Shown here: positions 40,418 to 51,500 of the stretch, in pieces
Numbering within the stretch: position 1 is the first letter of the stretch
How the letters are laid out: each line of letters opens with the position of its first letter
NCBI GenBank assembly: GCA_001800975.1
Contig: MGWK01000007.1
Location: 124,001 to 188,000, forward strand
Length of the DNA stretch: 64,000 nt
Direction: 5' to 3'
DNA from: Flavobacteria bacterium RIFCSPLOWO2_12_FULL_35_11
Lineage (GTDB): Bacteria; Bacteroidota; Bacteroidia; Flavobacteriales; Flavobacteriaceae
Made by a program: the position numbers and the translations under genes
The notes under the pieces: generated by a model
Database searches by the model: none
What the model saw: only the letters and a program-made list of their open reading frames with translations
Told to the model about the DNA's origin: nothing

Positions 40418-41083
40418 TCAGAAGAACTTTTTATACTGCAGCACCCTAAAATCAAACGTATTGAATTTAGGGTTTTGTTTTTTTAAGAATTGGTATTGCG
40501 GGTTGCTTCCAACCGCCCGGTTTGCGCTTCCGGAAGGCGCCGTTAATGAAATGACTTTTATTTTTCGGATTGTTTCATCTTCAATAAATTCAAATTCATG
40601 AATTTTTGGCGTTTCCGCAGAAATTAGTTTAAACGGTATATTTTTTTCTTTTAATTGTCTTCTCAAATGATATTCCGGTCCGTTTTTGCTGCTTCCGCCA
40701 GTTAACAAAAGTGTTTGGACTGAAGTATGTTTTTTGATGTAAAACAACAAATCTCTTAATTCAATAGTTGACATTCCCAAATCGGAAGCGTCCATTTTTT
40801 TTCGTTCGCAAGATTCAACAATATCACAAATGCCCATATTATTTTCAATCAAGAATTTTTTTCGTTGTTGAATGGCCAATTCAGTCGTTTCAAAAAGCAG
40901 GTTCAACGTAAATATTTCGTCTAAAATTTTCCATAATTGTCCGTCAATGCTGCCATAACAAAAATCAACATCGCCCTTTTTTAAAATTCCCATTGAAAAG
41001 CGGGGAGGAGGCAAGGTGCCCACAATAAGTTTAGTTGCTCCTTCAGGAATAAACGGTTTGTATGGATGTTTATGAGTAAACAT
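40418..41083 (-). CDS. uracil-DNA glycosylase superfamily protein
   Basis: 221 residues of the UDG-like fold: KLIVGTLPPPRFS (about 18-30; the GTLP water-activating type of motif), VDFCYGSIDGQLW (about 38-50) and, near the end, ISLTAPSGSANRAVGSNP, which matches the position of the family's leucine-loop motif S/PSPS. Substrate specificity is not clear; members of this branch include single-strand-selective or unproved glycosylases. It is monocistronic and convergent with the CDGSH gene. Confidence 0.7.
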   Translation of the reverse strand: MFTHKHPYKPFIPEGATKLIVGTLPPPRFSMGILKKGDVDFCYGSIDGQLWKILDEIFTLNLLFETTELAIQQRKKFLIENNMGICDIVESCERKKMDASDLGMSTIELRDLLFYIKKHTSVQTLLLTGGSSKNGPEYHLRRQLKEKNIPFKLISAETPKIHEFEFIEDETIRKIKVISLTAPSGSANRAVGSNPQYQFLKKQNPKFNTFDFRVLQYKKFF

Positions 41084-41190
41084 TGGTTGATATTAGGTTT
41101 TCTTTAAATAATTGTTAATTGTGCCAATATAAAGACAAAAAGTAAATGAAGTGAAAAATACGATGTAAATTTGCCATCGAATTAAATTTT

Positions 41191-43419
41191 ATGATAGAAA
41201 CGGTAATTAGGTTTTTTAAAAGTCTGGATTTTCTTAAAGGAATTGTATTGGCAGTGGCGATGTTGATACCTGTTTTTTTGAGCATCTATATTTTTGAGGA
41301 TATCAGTATTGGTTTCAGTATCGCTCTGGGCGTTTTGTTTTGTTCGCCAACCGACGTGCCCGGAAGCAACAAACACGTGTTTTTTGGGATATTAATAGCC
41401 ACATTTTTATCGTTTGGATTAACCTTGCTTTTTGGTACTGTTGCCAATACTTTATGGTTATTATTGCCTTTATTGGGTATTTTTGTATTTCTTGTTTCTT
41501 ATATTTCAGTTTTCGGTTTTAGGGCTTCATTGATTTCCTTTGTTGGTTTGCTGGCCATTGTTTTAAGTTTTATCCATGATTATTCCGAAGTAAGTTTGCT
41601 GTTGCATGCTTCATTAATTGCGCTGGGCGGCTTGTGGTATTTGTCGCTTACCTATTTAAAATCAATTTTGTTTACAAAAATTCAGGTTGATCAATTGTTT
41701 ATTAAAACCATCGAAAAAACGGTCGAATATTTAAGAATTAGGAGCGAATTGCTAGGTGATTCAGACAATAGAAAAGATTTGCAGCACAAATTGTTTGAAC
41801 TTCAGATTGAAATAAATGAACATCACGAAACGCTTAGGGAAATAATTTTAGCAAGCAGGAATAAATCAGGATCTTCAAACAGAACCAGAAGGCAACAATT
41901 GATTTTTACCGAATTGGTGGATATTTTGGAACTCGCCATAGCAAATCCGGTCGATTATGAGAAGTTTGATGTTGTGTTTAAAAAACACAAAGAGAAAATA
42001 GCAGAATTTAAAATGTTGGTTTTTGAAATTGCGAATCAATTGGAGCACATTTCAAAAGTGATCAGAAAAGAAGAAAAACTTAAGGAGAATACCAAAATTC
42101 CCGAGATTTTAAGAAACATTGACAGGCATATTGATTATTACCGCATTTTAGTGGGTTTGCCAAAAGCCAGGGTGGGAGCTTTAATGTTGTTAAATCTTAA
42201 AAATTATCAGGAGAAGCAGGCCCAAAACGTAACGGCTATAGAACGGGTGTTGAATAATTACAGGAAAAATGATGAAATTTTAAGTTCAAGGGAAGCCAAC
42301 AGATTTATTACGCCACAGGATTATGATCTTAAAAAGTTAACCGAAAATTTTAGTTTTAATTCTCCAATTTTTAAACATTCATTGCGGTTGGCGGTGGTTG
42401 TTTTGCTTGGTTTTGCGATAGGAAAATCATTTTCTATGCAAAATCCCTATTGGATTTTACTGACCGTAATAATCATTATGCGCCCAAGTTTTGGGCTAAC
42501 AAAATCTAGGTCAATTCATAGGGTTGTTGGCACGTTGATAGGCGCAGCAATTTCAACCGTAATTATATTAATTACCCAAAATACCATTGTTTATGGTATT
42601 GTTGCCGCAATTTCTCTGCCGTTGGCTTATTCTTTAGTTCAATTAAATTTTAGAAATGCCGCAGTTTTTGTAACGATCAATGTTATTTTCGTATATGCCA
42701 TTTTTGAACCCAATATTTTATCGGTAGTTCAGTATAGAATTGTAGATACTTTAATTGGTGCCTCATTGGCATTTGCTTCAAATTATTTTTTATGGCCAAC
42801 CTGGCAATTTCAAAATATTAGTGAAAATTTCAGCAAAGCGATTACATCCAATCAAAATTTTTTAAAGCAAGTCGCCGTGTTTTATCGCGAAAAAGGAGAA
42901 GTTTCCACGGTCTATAAATTATCGAGAAAAGAAGCTTTTTTGAACATAGGCGACTTAAATGCGGCATTTCAACGGATGAGCCAGGATCCTAAATCCAAAC
43001 AAGTGGAACTCTCCACAATTTATGAAATTGTTGTTTTTAACAATACTTTTTTATCGTCTTTAACCGCTTTGGGAACTTTTATAAAAAATAACAAAACCTC
43101 TGAAGTTCCTGAAGAATTCAATATTTATGTGGAAAATATCTGTTCAAATCTTGAATTGGCAAAACAGGTATTGGAAAAAAGTGAGGCTGTAAAAGAGGTG
43201 AATTCAACGAATCTTAAGGACGCAGAAAATTTATACGATACTTTTTTTGAAAATCTTTCCAAAAAACGCGACCATGAAATTGCATTTGGTGAGGAGCATT
43301 CTATGACAACCCGAGTGAAGTTAAGAGAAACATTGCTGATTTCCGAGCAGTTGAAATGGCTTTATAATTTGTCGGAAAAACTAATTGCTTCCGCAAAAAA
43401 ATACAATTCAACTGTTTAG
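41191..43419 (+). CDS. FUSC-family inner-membrane protein (YccS/YhfK-like)
   Basis: 742 residues in two homologous halves. Each half has about five to six closely spaced membrane segments (about 10-155 and 388-520) followed by a cytosolic helical domain (about 160-370 and 530-742). The second membrane half contains NPYWILLTVIIIMRPSFGLTKSRSIHRVVGTLIGA (split PYWILLTVIIIMRPSFG and RSIHRVVGTLIGA), the FUSC hallmark. The family is linked to aromatic acid efflux (AaeB) and fusaric acid resistance, but YccS-like members have no proved substrate. A -7 box TAAATTTG lies just upstream. Confidence 0.92.
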   Translation: MIETVIRFFKSLDFLKGIVLAVAMLIPVFLSIYIFEDISIGFSIALGVLFCSPTDVPGSNKHVFFGILIATFLSFGLTLLFGTVANTLWLLLPLLGIFVFLVSYISVFGFRASLISFVGLLAIVLSFIHDYSEVSLLLHASLIALGGLWYLSLTYLKSILFTKIQVDQLFIKTIEKTVEYLRIRSELLGDSDNRKDLQHKLFELQIEINEHHETLREIILASRNKSGSSNRTRRQQLIFTELVDILELAIANPVDYEKFDVVFKKHKEKIAEFKMLVFEIANQLEHISKVIRKEEKLKENTKIPEILRNIDRHIDYYRILVGLPKARVGALMLLNLKNYQEKQAQNVTAIERVLNNYRKNDEILSSREANRFITPQDYDLKKLTENFSFNSPIFKHSLRLAVVVLLGFAIGKSFSMQNPYWILLTVIIIMRPSFGLTKSRSIHRVVGTLIGAAISTVIILITQNTIVYGIVAAISLPLAYSLVQLNFRNAAVFVTINVIFVYAIFEPNILSVVQYRIVDTLIGASLAFASNYFLWPTWQFQNISENFSKAITSNQNFLKQVAVFYREKGEVSTVYKLSRKEAFLNIGDLNAAFQRMSQDPKSKQVELSTIYEIVVFNNTFLSSLTALGTFIKNNKTSEVPEEFNIYVENICSNLELAKQVLEKSEAVKEVNSTNLKDAENLYDTFFENLSKKRDHEIAFGEEHSMTTRVKLRETLLISEQLKWLYNLSEKLIASAKKYNSTV

Positions 43420-43438
43420 AAGTATGCTATAAATTTGG

Positions 43439-43524
43439 GCGTTCCCCTGCGGGTCGGGTTTTTCGTTACAATCTTTTTTTCGGCGAAAACCTCAAAAAAG
43501 GATTTTCACTTCAACCCCTAACGC
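43439..43524. repeat. dispersed non-coding repeat, copy 3 of 3
   Basis: 86 bp in the same orientation as copy 1: GCGTTCCCCTGCGGGTCGGG, then TTTTTCGTTACAATC, then AAAAAAGGATTTTCACTTCA and ACCCCTAACGC. Ends GCGTT/AACGC. It is followed by a second small palindrome, CCTGACTGCCTCAGGCAGG, at about 43549-43567. Confidence 0.8.
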
Positions 43525-43622
43525 AAAATGAATTACGAATTTAGACCTGACTGCCTCAGGCAGGTTTAGGATTTACGATTTTTTAGATTTGCTTGAAACC
43601 TGAAACTTTCAACTCAAAAAAA

Positions 43623-45239
43623 CTACTTCACTTTTACGCCGCCAACATAGGTTTCATCAATGGTAATCGCTGGAATTTTATTCGCTTCAATTTCCATAAT
43701 GTTTTTGTTAAGCATAATAAAATCGGCCATTTTCCCTACTTCAATGCTTCCTTTTTCTTGTTCCTCAAAATTGGAATAGGCTGCCCAAATGGTCATTCCT
43801 TTTAAAGTTTCTTCTCTTGTTAAAGCATTTTCCATTTGAAAACCATTTTCAGGGAAATTGTTTAAATCTTTACGGGCAACTGCCGCGTAAAAAGTTAACA
43901 ACGGACTTACTTTTTCAACCGGGAAATCGGTTCCCAAAGCTATTTTACTATAAGTGTTCAACAAAACTTTATAGGCATAAGCGCCTTTCATACGCTCGGC
44001 ACCAACCCGATCTTGCGCCCAATACATATCAGAAGTTGCGTGTGTTGGTTGCACAGAAGGCAAGATATTTTCAAAATAATTAAAATCGTCCGTATCAATA
44101 ATTTGCGCATGCTCAATTCTCCATCGGCTGTCTTTTTTTCCTTTTAAAACTTCTTTGTAGGTTTTTAACATCACGTAATTTGCTGAGTCACCAATGGCGT
44201 GTGTGTTCATTTGAAAGTCGGTTAAGGCAATTTTTTCGGCATATTCTTTCAGTTTTTCCAGAGGTGTTACCAAAGCACCAAAATGATTGTGCTGGTCGCT
44301 GTAGGATTTTTTCATAGCGGCGCCACGTGAGCCCAATGCACCATCAGCATAGACTTTAAAAGAGCGCACGTTTAAACGATCGGTCTTTATAATGCCTTTT
44401 TTTGCATAATAATCAATGTTTTTATCACTTGCCGAAACCATGGCGTAAATCCGCATTTTCAATGCTCCGGCTTGCTGCAAGCTGTCAATTAATTCAATGG
44501 TTTCTCTTGAAAGTCCGGCATCATCAACGGTTGTTAATCCCAAATCGAAACAGATTCTTTCTGCATCTTTTAAGGCTTCAATATTTTCTTTTTTAGAAGG
44601 TGCAGGAATTTTAGCTTCAATTAATTCCATTGGCGCATCAATAAAAATACCTGTTAATTTTCCGTTTTTCTGAAGAATTTCTCCGCCCGAAAAAGGCATT
44701 TTTACCGTAATTCCAGCCAAATCTATGGCAGCCTGATTTGCCAGCAGCGCGTGTCCGTCTATTCTGGTAATGGCGATTGGCGTGTTTGGAAACAATTCAT
44801 CCAATTTATCTTTTGTTGGAAATTCTTTCACTTCCCAATCGTTTTGATCCCAGCCACGGCCCGTGATGTAAGCTGCATTATGTTCTTTTTGAAAATCAAC
44901 AATTCGCTGCACAACTTCCTCAAAACTCTTGGTTTCTGTTAAATCAACTTTTTGTTGTTGCAATCCCAATCCAAAAAAATGGCAGTGTGCATCAATAAAT
45001 CCGGGAACAATTGTTTTTCCTTTTGCATCATTTACATAGGTTGCGGCATATTTTGCCTGAATTTCGGCTGTTGTTCCAACAGCAACAATTTTACCGTCTT
45101 TTATGGCAAATGCTTCCGCCTTGTCAAAATTATCATTAACTGTATAAATATTGGCATTGATGACAATGGTGTCAACTTTTTCTTTCTTTGTGCACGAAAT
45201 TCCTGTAATTAACAAGAGCAGTAAAATAGTTTTTTTCAT
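43623..45239 (-). CDS. amidohydrolase-family lipoprotein (YtcJ-like)
   Basis: 538 residues. A type II signal with lipobox TGISC (Cys16) places it in the envelope. Metal-dependent hydrolase fold: VPGFIDAHCHFFGLG (about 78-92, HxH), KVYADGALGSRGA (about 292-304), NTHAIGDSANY (about 346-356) and GTDFPVE (about 455-461). YtcJ-type members have poorly known substrates; amide, imide or formamide hydrolysis is usual. It is followed by the M28 peptidase gene on the other side with a 6-bp gap, so it is cotranscribed with it. Confidence 0.9.
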   Translation of the reverse strand: MKKTILLLLLITGISCTKKEKVDTIVINANIYTVNDNFDKAEAFAIKDGKIVAVGTTAEIQAKYAATYVNDAKGKTIVPGFIDAHCHFFGLGLQQQKVDLTETKSFEEVVQRIVDFQKEHNAAYITGRGWDQNDWEVKEFPTKDKLDELFPNTPIAITRIDGHALLANQAAIDLAGITVKMPFSGGEILQKNGKLTGIFIDAPMELIEAKIPAPSKKENIEALKDAERICFDLGLTTVDDAGLSRETIELIDSLQQAGALKMRIYAMVSASDKNIDYYAKKGIIKTDRLNVRSFKVYADGALGSRGAAMKKSYSDQHNHFGALVTPLEKLKEYAEKIALTDFQMNTHAIGDSANYVMLKTYKEVLKGKKDSRWRIEHAQIIDTDDFNYFENILPSVQPTHATSDMYWAQDRVGAERMKGAYAYKVLLNTYSKIALGTDFPVEKVSPLLTFYAAVARKDLNNFPENGFQMENALTREETLKGMTIWAAYSNFEEQEKGSIEVGKMADFIMLNKNIMEIEANKIPAITIDETYVGGVKVK

Positions 45240-45245
45240 TTTATG

Positions 45246-46649
45246 TTATTCTAAATAATTATCGAGCAAATAAACCAAAGAAGCCATAGAAGCGGCGCCC
45301 AGTTCAAGTTCTCTTTTGTTTACTTTGTCAAAAGTGTCATTTGCCGCATGGTGATAATCAAAATAACGTTGGGAATCGGGTCTGTAACCCATCAAACTAA
45401 TGATTTCAGACTTTAATGGTCCAATATCCGATCCTGCATGTCCTTCACTAATATCGTGCAATCCGTATGGCGCAAGTAACGATTTCCAGCTTTTAATCAA
45501 CTCCAAATTTTTACTGTTGGCATCAATTGAAAATCCCCTCGGCGTAAATCCGCCAGAATCCGATTCTAAAGCAGCGATATGAATTTCATTATTGGCTTTG
45601 GCTTCTTCAGCATATTTTTTACCGCCTTTCAAACCATTTTCTTCATTCATAAATAATACGACACGAATGGTATGTTTTGGTTTGATGCCGTTTAATTGGA
45701 ACAGTCTTAAAACTTCAATTGATTGCACAATTCCTGCGCCATCATCGTGGGCACCATCGCCCAAATCCCAAGAATCTAAATGTCCGCCAACGGTAATAAA
45801 TGTATTTGGATATTCGCTTCCGGTGATTTCTCCAATCACGTTAAACGAAGGAGCATCAGGCAAGGTTTCACAACTTTGTTTGAAGTAAAATTTCAAGTTC
45901 GGATTTTCTTTTAATTTTTCACTCAACAAATTGGCGGCTTGCGTGCTAATTGCTGCAGCCGGAACTTTTTCATTTTCAGGGATATCGCCGTATCCCATAG
46001 CTCCGGTATGTGGTAAATTGTCGATACTGTGTGTCATGGAACGTACAATTACGCCTAAAACACCAAATTTACCGGTTACTTTAGCGCCGCCGCCACGTTG
46101 GTCAACACAACCGCCGTACGACTTAAAAGTTTCAATTGGGGTGTCTTCAAACGGACGGTTAAAAAAGACTATTTTTCCCCTTAGTTTTTCACCCAAAGCT
46201 TCCGCTTCTGCCAAGCTATTTACTTCAATAACTTCGCCTGAAATACCTTTTTTAGGTGTTGCAACAGAACCGCCCAAGGCGCAAATCGCAACATTATATT
46301 TGATTTTGTTAACGGTAAAATAAGCTTCTTCTTTTTCGCCTCTCACCCAATGAGGAACCATCACGGGTTGCAACCAAACTTTGTCAAAACCCAGTTCGCC
46401 CATTAATTTTTCGCCCCATTCAACAGCTTGTTGCGCTTGCGGGGAACCAGACAATCTTCCGCCAATATTGTTGGATAAATAATCTAGCCATTGATACGAT
46501 TTTCCATTGCTTAAAGCGGTGTTAAACAGTTGTTTAACAATGGTTGAATCGTTTTTATTTACGGGTTGTTCAATGCTTTTTACAGTTTTAAGGCTGCCAA
46601 AAGAGGAAAGTGCAATAAGTATAATTACTGCAATAAAAAAATGTTTCAT
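45246..46649 (-). CDS. M28-family zinc peptidase, exported
   Basis: 467 residues with a signal peptide (about 1-20). Catalytic region: FITVGGHLDSWDLGDGAHDDGAG (split GGHLDSWDLGDGAHDD, about 282-297; first zinc His and bridging Asp), MNEENGLKGGKKYAEEA (about 334-350; Glu catalytic and zinc), LESDSGG, and YRPDSQRYFDYHHAANDT (about 425-442; last zinc His). A PA-like insertion (about 120-240) is likely. It is an aminopeptidase or carboxypeptidase-like enzyme of the periplasm. First gene of a pair with the amidohydrolase. Confidence 0.93.
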   Translation of the reverse strand: MKHFFIAVIILIALSSFGSLKTVKSIEQPVNKNDSTIVKQLFNTALSNGKSYQWLDYLSNNIGGRLSGSPQAQQAVEWGEKLMGELGFDKVWLQPVMVPHWVRGEKEEAYFTVNKIKYNVAICALGGSVATPKKGISGEVIEVNSLAEAEALGEKLRGKIVFFNRPFEDTPIETFKSYGGCVDQRGGGAKVTGKFGVLGVIVRSMTHSIDNLPHTGAMGYGDIPENEKVPAAAISTQAANLLSEKLKENPNLKFYFKQSCETLPDAPSFNVIGEITGSEYPNTFITVGGHLDSWDLGDGAHDDGAGIVQSIEVLRLFQLNGIKPKHTIRVVLFMNEENGLKGGKKYAEEAKANNEIHIAALESDSGGFTPRGFSIDANSKNLELIKSWKSLLAPYGLHDISEGHAGSDIGPLKSEIISLMGYRPDSQRYFDYHHAANDTFDKVNKRELELGAASMASLVYLLDNYLE

Positions 46650-46710
46650 TTGGAGTAGTTTTTTAAAGTGCTAAAACTACATAAAAAAGTTTAATTTTTT
46701 AAAGATTGTT

Positions 46711-48450
46711 TTATAAATCAAATTTATAGGTAATGCCTCCCAAAATTTGTAAGGTCTGCACCTGATAATTTAAAAATCGGTGGTATTTTTCGCCAAGGGC
46801 ATTGTTAATTTTTGCAAAAGCGGTAAGCCTGTCGGAAAAGTTATAACCTCCATTCAAATTTAAATCCATGTACGATTCGTTTGTTACGATGTTTCCGTTT
46901 TCAGATGTAAAACCATATGGAATCACAAAATCCTCAGTTTCGCCATTGTAAAATATTTTTGCGCCTGCAAACCAATTTTTATTTTGATAGTCGGCTGAAA
47001 TAGTTGCCTTCATTTTTGGTGTATTCCATGCTTCTAGCAGCGTTTCAACGGTGTGATGCGCATAATTGACAGATCCGCTAAAATTAAATTCTTTAGAAGC
47101 GTCAATGGTTATTTCCCCAAAAAATCCCAGGGTTTTCACATTGTCGTAAACCACGCCAAATGAATTTCCGGCTTCATAGGCTTTTTCAACAATGATATTC
47201 CCGTCGGTTTTTGTTTGATTTTGGATGAAAAACGGTTTATTTTTTTCAGAAGTATGGCTTACATTGAAATTATAGCCAATATTTGAAGCCAATTTACCTT
47301 TTGTGCCAGCATAAGCGCTGTATTGTTTGTCTGTTTGCAGAATATTTAATGTTGGAGAAATAAACGGATTTTCATTTGCGAAATCTTTATACGAATTTTG
47401 CTCTAAATCACCGGTTACGCCAGCAACCAAAATAAGCACATCATCAACCAATTTAACCGATGCCGTAACGTTTGGATAGGCGTAATAGTCGGTATTTTTA
47501 TGTTCTAAATCGTTTACATAATAAAATTTTGCGCCTAAGTTGATGGTCAGATTTTCCCTGATAATCTCAAAATTCGGATTAAAACCAAGATTTAAAAAGC
47601 TGTAATTTACATCTGTTCCTTCCGTATAAGTTTGTTTGAATCTTCCTGAAATAAGATCGATTAAAAATTCGCCATTAATCTTTTCTTTAGAAATTGGAAA
47701 TTCTATTTTGGGTTTTACCATTAATCGTATTTCATTGCTGTTATAATCATCGGAAAAATTTAAAACTTCAGCAGTTGCACCCTGAAAAAAGGAATCTTCA
47801 AAACTAATTTTTCCGCCACCATAAACAGTTTTATAGATTTGTTTCTCATCCATTGCTTCAATAAAAGGATTATTAAAAGTGATGTCGCTTGGCAATCCGT
47901 AATAATTTTGCAGTTTGCGTTGCACACCCGTATTCACTTGCCAGTTATAATCCTTGTCAAACTGTTTGTAATAAACGTCAATTTTTGAGTCTGAAAAATT
48001 ATCGTCCAACAGAACATCTTTTATGCCGCCTTCTGACGAAATATGATTTAAGAAAATTCCGAAGTCGTTATTTTTTTTGTCTCCTGTGTGAAGATAGGCT
48101 TCAAAAATCGGAGTATTGAAATTTCCATATCCGGCCGAAATATAATTTTCGTATAAATGTTCTTTGGGACCTCTTGCAATACTTTGCGCTTTTCCTTTTG
48201 AAGGCGTAAAAGTGGAAGCTACCGGAATTGAAAAAATACTGTAACCCACCTTTTCTTTTCCTAAATTTTTTGTTTCATTTTCAATATTGGGATTCGACCT
48301 TACTTTAAACGCGTCTGAAATAGTTGGCGCATAAGGTTTTTCAACAGTAATTTCCTCTGTTTTTAAGGTGTCCTTTTTCTTTGTTATTTGAGAAAAGGAA
48401 ACGCTTGTCACTAAAATTAAAAATGAAGTTATAAGGAGTTTGTTATGCAT
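46711..48450 (-). CDS. outer-membrane beta-barrel protein related to TonB-dependent receptors
   Basis: 579 residues with a signal peptide (about 1-20). The body is a series of amphipathic antiparallel strands ending LQILGGITYKFDL, a C-terminal aromatic-terminated barrel strand. There is no plug-domain or TonB box in recognisable form and the length is well below that of full receptors, so it is a barrel-only relative. It follows the TPR protein gene by 55 bp, and the pair appears to be conserved in Flavobacteriia. Function unknown. Confidence 0.8.
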   Translation of the reverse strand: MHNKLLITSFLILVTSVSFSQITKKKDTLKTEEITVEKPYAPTISDAFKVRSNPNIENETKNLGKEKVGYSIFSIPVASTFTPSKGKAQSIARGPKEHLYENYISAGYGNFNTPIFEAYLHTGDKKNNDFGIFLNHISSEGGIKDVLLDDNFSDSKIDVYYKQFDKDYNWQVNTGVQRKLQNYYGLPSDITFNNPFIEAMDEKQIYKTVYGGGKISFEDSFFQGATAEVLNFSDDYNSNEIRLMVKPKIEFPISKEKINGEFLIDLISGRFKQTYTEGTDVNYSFLNLGFNPNFEIIRENLTINLGAKFYYVNDLEHKNTDYYAYPNVTASVKLVDDVLILVAGVTGDLEQNSYKDFANENPFISPTLNILQTDKQYSAYAGTKGKLASNIGYNFNVSHTSEKNKPFFIQNQTKTDGNIIVEKAYEAGNSFGVVYDNVKTLGFFGEITIDASKEFNFSGSVNYAHHTVETLLEAWNTPKMKATISADYQNKNWFAGAKIFYNGETEDFVIPYGFTSENGNIVTNESYMDLNLNGGYNFSDRLTAFAKINNALGEKYHRFLNYQVQTLQILGGITYKFDL

Positions 48451-48505
48451 TGCTTTTATGTTGTTTAATCGTTTATAAATTAATTTTTATCCCGAATGTG
48501 CGGGA

Positions 48506-51500
48506 TTAATTATTAATTGATTCATTGGTTTTTGCCTGTTCCGTTTTAATTTTATTAAGTGCTGCAGTGGCTTCTTCAACCACATCGCTAAACTGGGCAA
48601 AGTTTTTTATGACGCTTTCTAAAATATAAGTGGCCTGGTAGGCATCATTTAATTTGTAATTATTATCGGCCATCAGCACCAATCCTTTTGCGCCCCAATA
48701 TTTGTAAGCGGAGTATTCAGCAGCGATTTTTTGCACAATTTCACTTGATACTTTATAATTTCCATCTTTGTTTTGAAAGTAGGCGCTATAATATAAAGCT
48801 TCGGCTTTTAATTCGCCGGAGGCAATTTTTTCAACGGTTGCATAGGCGCTTCTGGCCTTAGTTTCGTTATTGGTTTTAATTGCCGAGCGCGCAATAATGA
48901 TATGTGCATCCGATTTTACGCGGTCTTCCAATTTGTTATTTTTCAAGACCAATTCGGCATAATCTACAGCTTTACTGTAATTTTTATCGGCGTAATAACC
49001 TTTCATTAAGTTCGATTGCGCAAAAATGATGTTTTGTGGCAGGTTGGCTTCACTTTCCAATCGTTCTAAAAGTGGAATGGCTTTTTGCCAATTGTTATTT
49101 TCCAAATAAACCAAAGATAAGCGTGAAAGCGCGTCTTCAGTAAATTCATTTTGTGGCTGATTTACAACGTAACTATAATTCGGAATTGCTTCGGAATGTT
49201 TGTTATCTGAAAATAATGATTGTGCCAAATAAAAATTGGCATGCAAAGCATGAAGACCACTTGGAAAACTTCCCAAGTATTTTTTAAAGCTTTCAATCGC
49301 TTTTTTATGGTTGTTTTGCAGGTATTGTTTTTCAGCCGATTCGTAGGTGTCATTGTCCAATTCTGCATCAGATACATTTACAAAATCTACCGTTTTTACC
49401 CAAGATGCGTATTCGTCAACCCTTCCTAAATCAACATAAATTTGTCGTGCATTCTTAACCGCTTGTTTGGCATCAGCCGAATTTGGAAATTGTTGCACAA
49501 CGGCTTTATAAGTTGTTAAAGCTTGGTCATTTTTATTGCTGTTGTAATAAATCAATCCTTTTTTAAGCATCGCTTTAGAAACTAGCGGACTTTTTTTATA
49601 GTTGGCAATGAGTTTGTCATAATTTTCAATGGCCAATTCATTTTGATTTTTTTCGAGATATGAATTTCCTAAAACATAATAGGCATCGTCTTTATAGGCA
49701 GATTTTGAGGAGGAATTTAAAAAGGCGTTCAATGCTGTTATTTTAGCATTTTGATTGCCTGTAAGTCCGTAACTTATTGCTTTTTGAAATTGTGCGTAAT
49801 CAGCATCAATTCCTTTCATTTCAATGGCTTTATTGTAATATTCTACGGCGTTTGAATAGCTGCTGGTCACAAAATAACTGTCACCAATTCTTAAATAAGT
49901 GTCGTTTTTTCTTACGGCGTCATCCGAATTTTTCGCACTGTATTTTTTGAAGGCTTCAATGGCATTTCCATAGTCTTTTTGTTTAAAATAAGCATAGCCT
50001 AAATTGTAATATAATTCTTTAAATTCTGGGGTTTTTGAAGCTTCGGAATTTGCCGCGAATTTTTGGAAATCTGTGGAAGCTTCCCTAAAATTGTTCAAAA
50101 GGTAATTTGATTCCCCTTTCCAATAAGTTGCTCTTGCAGTAATATTGGCATCCAATGGAACGGAAAGTGAATTTTCAAAACTCTCTTTTGCCAAATCGTA
50201 ATTTCCTTCAGCAAAAAGTTCTGTACCTCTATAAAATGCCACTTTTTGAAAAAGTGCACGTTCTTTGGCGCTTTTTTTGTCTTTTAAATAATCCAAAGCA
50301 CCTTTATAATCTTTTGAAGTAATGTAGGCGCTGATGATTAATTCGTTGATTTCATCTCGATGCGTTGAATTTGGGTACAACTCAATATATTCTTTTAAAA
50401 CATCGGGAACACTTTTGTACGGATTTCCAATTTCGTAACTTAATTTGGCGTAATTTAACCAGGCATCTTTCTGAATTTCCGGTTCAAACTGCATTTGCGA
50501 AGCGTTTCTGAAGGCATTTAAAGCTTCTTGTTTTTTGTCTGTTTTCAAGTAACATTCCGCCAAATGATAATAGGCGTTTTGCGCAACAGCATTGTTTCCG
50601 CCAATTATTTTATTGAAAGTGCTAATGGCATTTTCATAGTCGTTTTGTTTGTAATAGGCATATCCCAACAAATAATAATCGGTATTGTTCCATTTGCCTT
50701 TCTGTCCTTTATAATTTTTTAAATGAGGAATCGCTTCTTCAAATTTTTGGAGATTGAAATAACTTTCGCCCACTATTTTGGAAATTTCGGAATGTTCTAT
50801 TCCTTTTGATTTTGGAAGCAAAGGCAAGCCGTTTTCAATGGCTTTGTCAAAATTTCCCAATTTAAAATTCATATCAGCCAAATAATAGGAAACATTGGTT
50901 TTAAATGAGGTGTTATCGGCTACTTCACCCAAATAGGTTTTGGCAGTTTCATAATCATCCTGATTGTAAGCAATGTACCCGTAATAATATTTAGCCTGAA
51001 CACCATATGCTGGAGAATCCAACAAATTTAAAAAATAAGGTTTTGCTTTTGAATACTCTTTGTTTGCGAATAATGAGTAAGCATAGTTAAAATTATAGGT
51101 TTCTTCCTCCCTTAAAGTTAAATTGGTCGGATTAACTTTTGCATACCATTTTGCAGCAAAGCCGTATTTCCCGACTTTAAAATAATAGTCGGCAATATCA
51201 ATAGAAGCCCTGTTATGTTTTGTACTGGTAGGATATTTCTCAACAAATTCCTGCATTAATTCATCGGAATTTGGTTGTTCTAAACGAATGGCGCAATTGG
51301 CAATATAGTAGTCGCAATTGGCTTCTAATTCATCAGAATTTTCGAACTGGGGTTTTATGCCAATAAATTTTTCCTGGGCGGCTAAGTACGCTTTGTTTTG
51401 GTATAATTCAACTGCGTGGTTATAGGCGGAAAGAGCGTTTGTGTAAATTGACGTTTGTTGCGCTGATATTGATACGGCAGTAAGTAACACAACTAACGGA

